Origin: Opitutia bacterium UBA4506
GTDB lineage: Bacteria > Verrucomicrobiota > Verrucomicrobiia > Opitutales > Puniceicoccaceae
Direction: 5' to 3'
Assembly: GCA_002388665.1 (NCBI GenBank)
Contig: DGMY01000011.1
Location: 1-44,598 of the forward strand
Length of the DNA stretch: 44,598 nt
Every line of letters starts with the position of its first letter. Within the stretch, counting starts at the first letter, position 1. A program made the translations under genes and the position numbers. The notes under the pieces were generated by a model. That model worked only from the letters and a program-made list of their open reading frames with translations. It made no database searches and was not told the origin of the DNA. Positions 1 to 8,172 of the stretch are shown piece after piece.

Positions 1-189
1 GCTACTGTGCTTCGCTGCCGGGTTCGGTATTTTACCGATGGGATTGTGCTGGGGTCGGTTGAGTTTGTGGAGGCGCAGTTGAAAGAACTGCCTGAGGGGA
101 TTCGGCCTCGGAAGCCGCACGGGATGGCGGGGGCTGACTGGGGTGGACTCTCGGTGGGGACCGGGTTGCGGAAAGACCTATTTGGGTAG
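1..189 (+). CDS. REP-associated tyrosine transposase (RAYT), C-terminal fragment cut by window edge
   Basis: The reading frame is open from base 1 and ends with TAG at 187-189, so this is the 3' end of a gene that begins outside the window. The residues FTDGIVLGSVEFVE followed by a basic, Gly-rich tail match the C-terminus I know from RAYT proteins (Y1_Tnp/IS200-like single-strand transposases that act on REP palindromes), where a YFxDGxxxGSxxFVE segment precedes the end. The catalytic HUH and tyrosine motifs lie upstream and cannot be seen. The gene converges on the BrkB-family gene with 6 bases between the stops. Assignment rests on the tail only, so the family is likely but activity is unknown. 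Confidence 0.7.
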   Translation, partial: ATVLRCRVRYFTDGIVLGSVEFVEAQLKELPEGIRPRKPHGMAGADWGGLSVGTGLRKDLFG

Positions 190-195
190 ACTCTT

Positions 196-1707
196 TTAGG
201 ACCGATTCCGAAGAATTTCAGAGAAGGGTTTATGGAGCGAGTCGTCGGTATGTTGACCGTTTTGGAAGTCGGATAGGATCGGTTCAACCTCGGTCAGAAT
301 TTCCGCGCCTTGGTTGTTTCCATCGGAAATGAATCCACGGTGAAAGTCTTCGAGAGTTCGGTTTTCTAGTGGGAATGCGGGCTGGAACCGGGTTTCTTCC
401 TGTCGATCATTCTCGGAAGGCTCTAACCCACGAATCCAGCCGCTGCTAGACAGTCGATTGAGGCAATTGTTCATCAGCTGCCCTGGTGCGCGAAGGTGAT
501 TGGCTATCTCGGTGGTAGTGGGCGGGTTCTCGCAGTTTTGGAAGCGTCTGGCGATATAGAGAAAGCAGGATAGGGCGAGCGATTCTCGTGTCTGGGGGCT
601 AATGTCGCTCCATGCGGTCTCATTTGTGAGATTGTCTGCATTTTGAACGGCATAAGACACCTCGCAGGATACCAATACAATTAGCCAAAATAGGTAGAGA
701 CCGAACATCAAGACCGGGATGATCCCGACAGAGCCGTAGAGACTCTGGTCGCGAATCACCTTGTGAACATATAGGAATGACAGCGAGTGGTTTACTACCA
801 TCAAGAAGGCTCCGAGAAGCCCCCCAACGAAGGCTGCTTTCCAGTGCACTGAAGTATGTGGGAAGAATCGATTGAAAACTGCGAGGACCACCGTGAGGAG
901 AGAAAACGAAATCAGCGGACCGGCCCACCAGTTGATGTCTTCATACTCGAGTCCCGGTACCAGACTGTTGAATCTATTCACTATGGTGGATGCAGATAGG
1001 ACAGTGATGGCTGTGATGCTGAGAACTGCACCGAGGCTTGTGATCGTCCAATAGGAGATAATTCTTTGTGCCCAGGATCGGCCCCGCCGCACCCCCCAGA
1101 TTCCGTTGAATGCTTTTTCAATCGAGGTAATCAACTGGATTACGATAACGATCAGGGCAATCGACCCTATCACTCCGACGGCCCCTGAACGCGCGCTCTG
1201 GACAATCTGGTTGATAAACTGAATCACCGATGGGTTGAGAGCTTCTTTGGCCTCTTGAGTGGCTGCGGGGTTTAGTGGTGGAGAAGTGGATACCTCGGAG
1301 GAATTGGTTGACGCCGGAGTATCTGGGTCGCTCGAATGAATCTCATCCTGATGCCATTCGGACACGGGAGGCGCGACAAAAACCAATGCCTGGCCCAGTT
1401 TTTCGACGATGACATTGTCGCGATCGTCTCCCTGGAGAAGGAAGCTGGAGATCATAATTCCGATGGCGAGGAGAGGGCCTAAACCGATCAGCGAATAGTA
1501 GCTGAGAGCAGCTGCCTGACTGAATAGCTTATTTCCGTTAATTCCGCGCCACACGATGATCATGATCCGGAGCAGGGCAAACGACCGGGCACGCCTACCG
1601 GTTTCATCGAGCGCTCCGCGCGACCAGATTTCACGCTCTAGCAGCGATGTGACTGATTTTATTCCATCCTGTACTTTTTGCAGGATCGCTTTTTTAGAAT
1701 CGTTCAC
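196..1707 (-). CDS. YihY/BrkB-family inner-membrane protein with C-terminal winged-helix-like tail
   Basis: A 503-residue polytopic membrane protein. After a basic cytoplasmic N-terminus (about 1-50), the conserved BrkB core begins with the segment containing AAALSYYSL near residues 65-75, and about six hydrophobic segments run to residue 355. A hydrophilic, Ser/Thr/Pro-rich loop (about 118-160) interrupts the core after the first helix and is longer than usual. The last 130 residues are soluble and look like the winged-helix tail of some YihY proteins (TTTEIANHL, then CLNRLSSSGWI). The family was once called ribonuclease BN, a name now considered wrong for it; its molecular function is unresolved. 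It is the last gene of a likely nadK / GYF_2 protein / BrkB transcript, 46 bases after the preceding stop. Confidence 0.85.
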   Translation of the reverse strand: MNDSKKAILQKVQDGIKSVTSLLEREIWSRGALDETGRRARSFALLRIMIIVWRGINGNKLFSQAAALSYYSLIGLGPLLAIGIMISSFLLQGDDRDNVIVEKLGQALVFVAPPVSEWHQDEIHSSDPDTPASTNSSEVSTSPPLNPAATQEAKEALNPSVIQFINQIVQSARSGAVGVIGSIALIVIVIQLITSIEKAFNGIWGVRRGRSWAQRIISYWTITSLGAVLSITAITVLSASTIVNRFNSLVPGLEYEDINWWAGPLISFSLLTVVLAVFNRFFPHTSVHWKAAFVGGLLGAFLMVVNHSLSFLYVHKVIRDQSLYGSVGIIPVLMFGLYLFWLIVLVSCEVSYAVQNADNLTNETAWSDISPQTRESLALSCFLYIARRFQNCENPPTTTEIANHLRAPGQLMNNCLNRLSSSGWIRGLEPSENDRQEETRFQPAFPLENRTLEDFHRGFISDGNNQGAEILTEVEPILSDFQNGQHTDDSLHKPFSEILRNRS

Positions 1708-1753
1708 AGAAGAGTTTTAATAGGCGAAAGATACGTAAACTGGGGTTAACTGC

Positions 1754-2596
1754 TTACAGGTAGTGTTGTAGCCAAGTGATCCAAATCATAAATCCTCCTC
1801 CAGCGATTGTCAGTAGACTGAATAGTAGAGTTGGCACCAGGCGGATGCAAAGAGTGGCACCCAGCATTCCTATCTGCAGAGCTGACATTGCCCCAGCGGC
1901 GGGCAAATTCTGTTGAGAGTAGAAAAAATATAGAAAGAATCCGAAGCCAAGAGCACACCGGAATCGAAGCAGGGGGAAGAGGCTCGTTTGGCCGAGTCCG
2001 ATTCCGATAGCGAGAATGAGGTCGGCTATTGCAAAAAAGAGGATCCAGTTTTCCAGCAGAACATCGAATGAGTAGTTTCCTGTCTGAAACATCTCGAATA
2101 CTGATTCGCGGAACGGGAACACGATCGTTGCGGCCAGCATTAATAATCCGAGCACTACTACAGGCAGCAGAAGCGCAACGGCTCTGTTGCGCGATTTTTT
2201 CAAATTCTGAACATATTTCGTCTCAGAAGTTTTTCCCTCAGCAGCGGCGAGCATCTTGTCGACATTTCCGGATTCATCGAGGGGCGAAGCCTTTGGAGGA
2301 ACGGGTGCATCTTTGGGGGATGATTCGGATACCTTGGATTCATCGGATGAATCGTTATCAATTTCCTGGCTTTCGGGGGGGCTGCGCCGAAGTTTCAGGG
2401 CAACTTTTGGCTTCGGTTTGATTTGTTCCCAGAGTCCGGGGTTGGAGGAAATCGGGGCAAAATCCTCCATGCCTTCCTTGTAGTACAAGGTAGCAGGATG
2501 TACGATCTCGGAGGATACGAGTTCGGAAAGCTGGGCAATGGTAAAGGGTCCGTCGGATTGTTCCGATTCCGGTGGTCGAACGTAGTATTCTTCCAT
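1754..2596 (-). CDS. GYF_2-domain membrane protein of unknown function
   Basis: A 280-residue protein. Residues 1-60 form a GYF_2 (DUF4339) domain: YYVRPPE, then GPFTIAQL, then a TLYYKEGMEDFAPI core, the usual pattern of aromatic and Gly-Pro residues in this putative peptide-binding fold. A low-complexity acidic/Pro/Ser linker (about 75-135) follows, then four or five hydrophobic helices to the end. The architecture is a cytosolic adaptor domain tethered to a small membrane domain. I chose ATG at 2596 because it starts exactly at the GYF_2 domain and lies 23 bases after the nadK stop; a GTG at 2641 in frame would overlap nadK and add 15 non-conserved residues. Neither start has a good ribosome binding site. 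No specific function can be assigned. Confidence 0.75.
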   Translation of the reverse strand: MEEYYVRPPESEQSDGPFTIAQLSELVSSEIVHPATLYYKEGMEDFAPISSNPGLWEQIKPKPKVALKLRRSPPESQEIDNDSSDESKVSESSPKDAPVPPKASPLDESGNVDKMLAAAEGKTSETKYVQNLKKSRNRAVALLLPVVVLGLLMLAATIVFPFRESVFEMFQTGNYSFDVLLENWILFFAIADLILAIGIGLGQTSLFPLLRFRCALGFGFFLYFFYSQQNLPAAGAMSALQIGMLGATLCIRLVPTLLFSLLTIAGGGFMIWITWLQHYL

Positions 2597-2619
2597 GTTT
2601 AGATTATCTATATAAAGTC

Positions 2620-3468
2620 CTAGAGGGTGTTTTCCTTCCACTGAAGCTTCGTACGGACTGTTAAAAAGTGGGAATAGTCAGCTCCATGGATGAGAGTGAC
2701 GCGTTGTTGCGGCACGCGAATTTTTAACGGGAAGGCGACAGACTCGTTAAAAGTCAAATGGCCATCGAGGGTTACCTGGGGGCAACAGGATTCCGGATCG
2801 GTTCGTACTTCAATTTCGGTATCCATTGAAAGAATCACGCTGCGGTTGCTCAATGTGTGTGGGCAGATGGGGGTCAGGGTGATGCCTTGTACGTCGGGAT
2901 GAACAATGGGCCCGCCTGCGGAGAGGTTGTAGGCCGTCGATCCGGTTGGGGTGGAAAAAATCAAACCATCGCACGCAAATTCATTTACAAGATCACCGTT
3001 TGCAAATACTGCGAGGAGCATGAGGCGAGAAGAGGTCGTTTGTTTCACGACGACATCGTTCAAGCAAATGCCCCGTTCTTGGACGGGATCGGAGGCTTCT
3101 AACAGCATCCGGTTCTCGATTTCATAATCCCCCGAAAGAATTTGGACAAACTCCCGTGCGATACCGTCCGGAGAAAATGTGACGAGGAACCCGAGTTTCC
3201 CCAAATTGACTCCGAGGACTTTAACATTGAATTGAACCGCTTGTGGTACGACTCCGAGAAAGGTCCCATCGCCACCGATCACGCAGACCGCATCGCAGCC
3301 CTTCAAGAAATCCTGCGGTAGCGGGTGCTCCAGGGTCATCCTCATCCCAACTCCGCGTTCTCTACCGAGATTCATGAGCTGTTTTCCGATCTCATGAGCT
3401 CCTGATTTCTGGCGGTTGACGACCAGTGCAACTGTTTGGAGTGGATTCACGACCTGCGAAGTTAGCAT
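2620..3468 (-). CDS. nadK: NAD kinase
   Basis: ATP-dependent phosphorylation of NAD+ to NADP+, a cytosolic essential step in cofactor supply. The protein shows the family signature GGDGTFLG (about residues 65-72), the NLGKLGFL segment that follows it, and the diacylglycerol-kinase-like block DGLIFSTPTGSTAY followed by SAGGPIVHP. At 282 residues it has typical length. The open frame reaches back to a TTG at 3486, but an ATG at 3468 leaves the complete fold and is preferred. It is the first gene of a minus-strand group with a GYF_2 membrane protein and a BrkB-family protein, and is divergent from the XerD-type recombinase. Confidence 0.93.
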   Translation of the reverse strand: MLTSQVVNPLQTVALVVNRQKSGAHEIGKQLMNLGRERGVGMRMTLEHPLPQDFLKGCDAVCVIGGDGTFLGVVPQAVQFNVKVLGVNLGKLGFLVTFSPDGIAREFVQILSGDYEIENRMLLEASDPVQERGICLNDVVVKQTTSSRLMLLAVFANGDLVNEFACDGLIFSTPTGSTAYNLSAGGPIVHPDVQGITLTPICPHTLSNRSVILSMDTEIEVRTDPESCCPQVTLDGHLTFNESVAFPLKIRVPQQRVTLIHGADYSHFLTVRTKLQWKENTL

Positions 3469-3520
3469 TGGCTTATGGAGAGACAATTGAAAATTAGTGG
3501 AAGATCGGCCCAGTTTGTAG

Positions 3521-3586
3521 CGATGAAGTGCGGGGCGTTTCTATCCTCGTAAGGGTTGAGCTGTGGAAAGAATCGACACTTCATCG
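3521..3586. promoter_or_regulatory. 10-bp perfect inverted repeat between divergent nadK and xerD
   Basis: CGATGAAGTG at 3521-3530 and its exact complement CACTTCATCG at 3577-3586, separated by 46 bases, lie in the 171-bp divergent intergenic region. The arms could be two half-sites for a regulator or the base of a long stem in the xerD leader RNA. No clear sigma-70 promoter could be picked out around them. Confidence 0.35.
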
Positions 3587-3639
3587 AAAGATGGCGATAC
3601 AGATCCCGTATTGCGATGCTAGAAGAAGGTGTGAATTCA

Positions 3640-4542
3640 ATGTTTTGGAAAGAGGATGTAGATGAATTCCTCGCATGGGTGCAATTGGAACGGGGACTTT
3701 CGTTGCACACAGTCGAGAGCTATGAAAATGATTTGGTTCAGTTTGGTAGGTTTCTAGAAGAGAGTTCCGTGAGTCATTGGGACGAGGTCGATGAGGCTGC
3801 GACGGGTAAATTTCTGCAAAAGTTGACAGAGGAGAATTTCGAGACAACCACATTGGCGAGGAAATTGTCGGCCCTTCGTGGTTTTTCACGGTTTAGGGAG
3901 AGGGAGCGCGGAGCGCGTAGTCTTACCGAGATCGTCCGGGGGCCCCGGGCCGGAAGAAAGGTCCCGACGAGTCTTACCATCGAAGAGACCTTGCGACTCC
4001 TTGAGGCGCCTTCCACCGCGACTCCACACGGATTGCGCGATCGTGCGATACTGGAACTGTTGTATGGGTCTGGTCTGCGGGTGAGCGAACTCACAGGGCT
4101 TCTATTGCAGTCTGTGGATCTGGATAATCGGTTTGTCCGTGTGTTTGGAAAGGGATCTAAGGAGCGAATGGTCCCGGTGGGTGGGGGAGCACTGAAAGCT
4201 TTTCGAGACTATCTGAATGCCGGGCGGCCGAGTCTCGTCAAACCAAAGACCGGTAGTGAAGTGTTTTTGAGTCAAAGGGGTTCTCCGATCTCCCGAAAGA
4301 CCGTCTGGCATTTGGTTAAGAGTCATGGTGAGCGCGCAGGAATTACAAAGCCGGTTAAGCCGCACTTATTGAGGCACTCGTTTGCGACTCATCTGCTGGA
4401 GGGAGGAGCGGATCTGCGGACGATCCAAGAGATGCTGGGCCACGCAGACATCGCTACTACCCAGATCTACACTCGGGTTGAAGGAGAACGTCTACTTGAT
4501 GAGCATTCTCGGTTCCATCCGCGAAATCGGGACGAATTCTAG
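3640..4542 (+). CDS. xerD: Tyrosine recombinase, XerD type
   Basis: Site-specific recombinase of the phage-integrase family; XerC/XerD resolve chromosome dimers at dif. The N-terminal SAM-like core-binding domain is visible (VDEFLAWVQLERGLSLHTV, residues 4-22). The catalytic residues are present in order: Arg in GSGLRVSEL, Lys in GKGSKERMVP, HLLRHSFATH (His-x-x-Arg), GHADIATTQIYTRV (His and the nucleophilic Tyr). The start ATG at 3640 was chosen over upstream in-frame ATGs (3556, 3616) because AGAAGGTG at 3625-3632 is a strong Shine-Dalgarno and the 300-residue product has the usual family length. ERGLS and TPHGLRDRAILELLYGSGL resemble XerD more than XerC. Its stop shares CTAG (4539-4542) with the stop of the convergent amidohydrolase gene. 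Confidence 0.88.
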   Translation: MFWKEDVDEFLAWVQLERGLSLHTVESYENDLVQFGRFLEESSVSHWDEVDEAATGKFLQKLTEENFETTTLARKLSALRGFSRFRERERGARSLTEIVRGPRAGRKVPTSLTIEETLRLLEAPSTATPHGLRDRAILELLYGSGLRVSELTGLLLQSVDLDNRFVRVFGKGSKERMVPVGGGALKAFRDYLNAGRPSLVKPKTGSEVFLSQRGSPISRKTVWHLVKSHGERAGITKPVKPHLLRHSFATHLLEGGADLRTIQEMLGHADIATTQIYTRVEGERLLDEHSRFHPRNRDEF

Positions 4543-5462
4543 GGATGTGGCCGGTTCAGAAATCCGAACAATTTTGCGGCGTTGGCAGAAAAGATTGCAG
4601 AGAGATCGGATCTCTCCAACGAAACGCCTTCTATTTCCTGAAGAAATCGGATCCATCCCGGATTTGTGTCTTTGCGCGGATATAGGCGCAGAGGGTAGTC
4701 TGAACCAAATAGAACTTTCTCCGGACCGAGTACTTGGAGAGCGTTTTTGAAAATTTGGGGATCGTACAACAAAGGACTCGCAGAGCAATCGTAGTAGACA
4801 TTGCGAAAAAGTTTACGGATGTAGGGATTCAACTCATGCAGAAACAGACCTCCGCCCCAGTGAGACAGAATGATCTTTAAGTCAGGATGACGACTGACAA
4901 AATATTCGAGATCTTCGAACGGGGTAGCAATCCGTCCGGGGTGTGGCCGACCGACCGGTTCGGTGACGTGAAAATTAAAAAGTAAATCAGCTTCGACTGA
5001 TCGGTTCGCCAAATCGTCCCAAAAGCGATCACGGAGGGTGGTACCCTGAAGTGAAGGCAGTAGTTCTCCAAACCCTGAAAAATCATTCTCGACGGCCCAG
5101 CGTACCAAGTCGTCCGGACGGGGTCCGCGTGGGTGGACGGATGCCATGGCTCGGAATTGGCTCGGAGAACTCGCGATCCACCGCGCCATCTCGGAGTTTT
5201 GGATCTGGCAGGACTCGGGATTTTCCCAGTACCAACCGAGTAGGACGGCCCCCTCAATTCCCTCTCGGTCCATCTGTTCTATAAATTCTTCCCGATGGAC
5301 CCAACCTTGTAGCGAGACGGCGCCTCCTTCAGGTGCGACAAGGGCTTTCCAATGGTTTTCCCTGTGTTTGAGAGCCCAATCGCTGGGGCTCTCGATCGCA
5401 TCGCGGGGAAACGCATGGGTATGAGAATCAAAAATAGATAGCTCTGGAAACGGTTCTCTCAA
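4539..5462 (-). CDS. Amidohydrolase-family metal-dependent hydrolase (Amidohydro_2 / ACMSD-like)
   Basis: A 307-residue TIM-barrel hydrolase. Visible motifs are the first-strand metal pair FDSHTHAFP (residues 11-19), FHVTEP, SHWGGG (His ligand) and LFGSDYP (the conserved Asp), in the order typical of Amidohydrolase_2 (PF04909), a family including lactone hydrolases and aromatic decarboxylases such as ACMSD. The exact substrate cannot be read. The start must be the TTG at 5462: the HxH motif is only 14 residues in, and the upstream frame closes before any better start. It is divergent from the AraD-like gene 56 bases away, and its 3' end overlaps the xerD stop by 4 bases. Context suggests a role in sugar-acid or lactone catabolism, but that is inference. 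Confidence 0.8.
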   Translation of the reverse strand: MREPFPELSIFDSHTHAFPRDAIESPSDWALKHRENHWKALVAPEGGAVSLQGWVHREEFIEQMDREGIEGAVLLGWYWENPESCQIQNSEMARWIASSPSQFRAMASVHPRGPRPDDLVRWAVENDFSGFGELLPSLQGTTLRDRFWDDLANRSVEADLLFNFHVTEPVGRPHPGRIATPFEDLEYFVSRHPDLKIILSHWGGGLFLHELNPYIRKLFRNVYYDCSASPLLYDPQIFKNALQVLGPEKVLFGSDYPLRLYPRKDTNPGWIRFLQEIEGVSLERSDLSAIFSANAAKLFGFLNRPHP

Positions 5463-5518
5463 CGTGGATTGTATTTACAGGGTTGCTCTTACATTTTCAA
5501 AAGTTTTCACTTTTGGCT

Positions 5519-6241
5519 ATGTTAGAAAATTTACGGTCTGCGGTTCATCAAGCGACGTTGCAATTGGTCGAAAATGGTTTGGTGGACTATTTCCGTGGCA
5601 ACATCAGTGCGTTTGATCATCGCCGGGGTCTTGTCGTCGTCAAACCACGAGGGATCGACTATGGTAGCCTTACTCCCGAAAGTTATTTGATCGTCTCAGC
5701 GCGTACGGGCCAGGTGGTTGAGGGACTGGGAATGCCGGCATCTGGCATCGATGCGCACTTGAAGCTCTACCGCGATCTCCCGGGGATTCGGTCGATCGTC
5801 AGCACGCATTCAAAATATGCTACAATGTGGGCCCAAGCGGGTAGGCAAATTCCCTGTCTGGGAGTCGTCCATGCAGATTTCTTTCAGGGAGAAATTCCAA
5901 TTACCGCTGCTGGGAACCATGAAATCGATGAAGACAGCTATTATGAGAAAGTTGGCGAGCAGATCGTCGCGCACTACGAAAAGTCGAACGAAGATCCCAG
6001 CTTAGTCCCAGCGATCCTCGTAAACCGATTGGGCCCTGTCTGCTGGGGAGGGTCAGCTATGGAAGCGGCGCGGAATGCAGTTTACGTCGAGATGCTCGCG
6101 GAGCTGGCTTTCGGTACACTGGCACTTAACCCGGAAATTCCACCTTTACGGGATGAAGACATCAAGCGGCATTTTTCCATTATGAAAAAGCGGGGAGTTG
6201 CTCCCACTCACCGGATCCGCGGCCGGCAGATAGAAAGCTGA
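5519..6241 (+). CDS. AraD-like class II aldolase/epimerase-fold protein with altered active site
   Basis: A 240-residue class II aldolase/adducin-fold protein that aligns almost without gaps to E. coli L-ribulose-5-phosphate 4-epimerase as I remember it: GNISAFD, KPRGIDYGSLTPE, SARTGQVVEG, HLKLYRDLP, THSKYATMWAQAG, HADFFQGEIP, ILVNRLGPVCWG. Using the shared numbering, several known AraD functional positions differ: Ser44 is Arg, Ser74 is Ala, Asp76 is Gly, metal ligand His95 is Ser and metal ligand His171 is Leu; Ser75, His97 and Asp120 remain. The fold is intact while the zinc and phosphate sites look dismantled, so epimerase activity is unlikely. ATG 5519 was chosen over an in-frame TTG at 5483; neither has a clear Shine-Dalgarno. 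It is 17 bases upstream of a LacI-family gene and probably co-transcribed with it. Confidence 0.78.
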   Translation: MLENLRSAVHQATLQLVENGLVDYFRGNISAFDHRRGLVVVKPRGIDYGSLTPESYLIVSARTGQVVEGLGMPASGIDAHLKLYRDLPGIRSIVSTHSKYATMWAQAGRQIPCLGVVHADFFQGEIPITAAGNHEIDEDSYYEKVGEQIVAHYEKSNEDPSLVPAILVNRLGPVCWGGSAMEAARNAVYVEMLAELAFGTLALNPEIPPLRDEDIKRHFSIMKKRGVAPTHRIRGRQIES

Positions 6242-6258
6242 TCAACGCCCTGTAGATC

Positions 6259-7326
6259 GTGGCCAAATCGGAAGAAGACCCTTTGTCCCAGTCGGCGAAC
6301 GAAGGCATCCGGGGGATTGATTCCACGGCTGCATTGGCTGCGCATCTGGGACTCTCCCGATGGACGGTTTCGCGTGTGTTAAATGGCCACGGCGGAGTGA
6401 GCGAGAAAACCGTGGAGCGTGTTCGCTCGGCGATGAAGGAAAGCGGTTTCGAACCGAATCTGTACGCTAGATCCTTGCGCGGCGGACGAACGCGAACGAT
6501 TGGAGTATGCATTCAAGAAATGGACTCGCCCTCTTTGAGTCGGAAGGTTTCCCGATTGCAGGCACTTTTTCGGGATCGTGATTATCACTGCCTTCTGGAG
6601 CTGACGAACCGCAACCATTCCCTTGAAGAGCAAGTCCTCCGCCATTTCTTAAATCTTAAAGTCGATGGTATTGTGGGAATCGGCACATGTCTCTCTCCGG
6701 CGTCCGCCCTGATTGGTGAGCTGAAAAGTTCAGGAATATCTGTGATTTTAGTCGATCCTGAAACCACGTTGCCATTTCCGACAGTGGAGGTGGATCGTTC
6801 TGGAGCGACCGAGTCGATGATGAACCTACTCTGGACCGCTGGGCATCGTACGTTTGGGTTTGCGGGATTCGACCCCGACTATGCCTATAGCGAAAAACGA
6901 TTGGAGGGGGCGAATCGGTTCCTGGAACGAAGAGACGGAGAGCGCGTTTGGTCGATCTACGAACCTGGAACGGTGAAACATGATTTTACTTATGGAAGCC
7001 GCCTGGCCGCCCAGATTTTAAAGCAAAAGTCGATGCCATCGGCAGTGCTTGCTGTAAATGATCGCGTGGCGATTGGATTGGTCTCAGAATTGAGTCGGAA
7101 GGGGATAAAGGTTCCCGAGAACCTTGCGGTAGTCGGACACGACAACCTCGAAGTGTCCTCTTTTTTCGAACCGACTTTGACCACGGTCGACCAGAACATC
7201 CGAGAGTTAATGGAATCCGTATCCACCGGATTATTGGAATGGATCGAAGAGGGACAGATCCCTCCGCGAAGAGTCATTTTGCCGACCGAATTACAGGTCC
7301 GGCAATCCCACAAACGGCATCCATAA
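6259..7326 (+). CDS. LacI-family transcriptional regulator
   Basis: A 355-residue repressor. The N-terminal helix-turn-helix (residues 22-45: STAALAAHLGLSRWTVSRVLNG) and hinge helix region (VSEKTVERVRSAMKESGFEPN) are followed by TRTIGV and a periplasmic-binding-protein-like effector domain to the end (DGIVGIGT, AVLAVNDRVAIGL, VVGHDNLEVSSFFEPTLTTVDQN). The start is GTG at 6259: a stop lies just upstream in frame and the DNA-binding domain leaves little room downstream. The N-terminal extension of about 20 residues before the HTH is longer than usual. It follows the AraD-like gene closely and probably controls that gene and the divergent amidohydrolase in response to a sugar-like ligand. Confidence 0.9.
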   Translation: MAKSEEDPLSQSANEGIRGIDSTAALAAHLGLSRWTVSRVLNGHGGVSEKTVERVRSAMKESGFEPNLYARSLRGGRTRTIGVCIQEMDSPSLSRKVSRLQALFRDRDYHCLLELTNRNHSLEEQVLRHFLNLKVDGIVGIGTCLSPASALIGELKSSGISVILVDPETTLPFPTVEVDRSGATESMMNLLWTAGHRTFGFAGFDPDYAYSEKRLEGANRFLERRDGERVWSIYEPGTVKHDFTYGSRLAAQILKQKSMPSAVLAVNDRVAIGLVSELSRKGIKVPENLAVVGHDNLEVSSFFEPTLTTVDQNIRELMESVSTGLLEWIEEGQIPPRRVILPTELQVRQSHKRHP

Positions 7327-7404
7327 ACCTGTCATTGGTCGAACTCGCTTCGCTATTTTTCCCCTATAATAGATCAGACAAAAAATAGTTTACGCGCTAG
7401 GGAG

Positions 7405-8172
7405 CTAGGGTAGGCGGAGGACGGATTCCAATAGGTAGCGAGTTTTCGCGGTCTGCGGATTTTTGAAGACAGAGGCAACTGGGCCGGCTTCAATGATTTT
7501 CCCCTGTTCCAGTACGATGATATCCTCGCAAATATGTTCGATGAGAGGGATGTCGTGGGTGATGAACAGGAGGGCGATATTGTCCGATTCGCTGATCTTG
7601 CGCAAAAGTTGGACGATGGAGAATTGGGTGGTGACATCGAGGGCGCTTACCGCCTCGTCGCAGACTAGGATTTTTGGCTTGGGGGCTAGAGCGCGGGCGA
7701 TTGAAATGCGTTGTCTTTGGCCACCACTGAACTGGTGAGGGAACCGGTATAGGGCGGAGGGTTCGAGGTGAACCTTTTCTAAAAGATTGGCCGATTCTTT
7801 CTCTAGTTCGGATCGACTGAAGTGGCGGTCTTGTACTTGTAGAGCCTCGGAAATGGCCTGAAGAATCGTGCGGCGGGGGTTGAGGGAATGGTAGGGATCC
7901 TGAAACACCATCTGGACCTGTTTTGCTCGGCGCTTGCGGGAGTGCGGGTCGGTTTGCTGGATACTTTGGCCGCCGATTCGAAGTTGACCGGATGATACTG
8001 GGGCAAGGCCTAGAATCGCCCGCGCCAGAGAGGATTTTCCGCTACCGCTTTCTCCCACTAGACCCATCCGTTGCCCTGCCTTGACCGAAAATGACGAATG
8101 AATCACTGCTCGATGACCATTTGGGTAGGTGACCGAGACGGAATCAACTTCTAGAAGAGGAATGGCCGTCAT
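7405..8172 (-). CDS. ABC transporter ATP-binding protein, OppF/DppF type
   Basis: A 255-residue ATPase subunit of a peptide/nickel-type importer. Walker A GESGSGKSS, Q-loop VFQDPYHSLNP, signature FSGGQRQRISIARAL, Walker B ILVCDEAVSALD and the switch His in FITHD are all present. The open frame runs back to 8706 but the true start is ATG 8172, which overlaps the stop of the preceding ATPase gene in an ATGA arrangement and begins a canonical domain (MTAIPLLEVDSVSVTYPNG). It lacks the longer oligopeptide/dipeptide C-terminal extension of E. coli OppF. No permease or substrate-binding protein is adjacent, so the transporter must be completed by genes elsewhere. Confidence 0.88.
   Translation of the reverse strand: MTAIPLLEVDSVSVTYPNGHRAVIHSSFSVKAGQRMGLVGESGSGKSSLARAILGLAPVSSGQLRIGGQSIQQTDPHSRKRRAKQVQMVFQDPYHSLNPRRTILQAISEALQVQDRHFSRSELEKESANLLEKVHLEPSALYRFPHQFSGGQRQRISIARALAPKPKILVCDEAVSALDVTTQFSIVQLLRKISESDNIALLFITHDIPLIEHICEDIIVLEQGKIIEAGPVASVFKNPQTAKTRYLLESVLRLP

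Noticed and set aside
7365..7370. TATAAT considered as a promoter
   Set aside because: It lies between two convergent gene ends (LacI-family gene and OppF-type gene) with no -35 element and no gene to serve.
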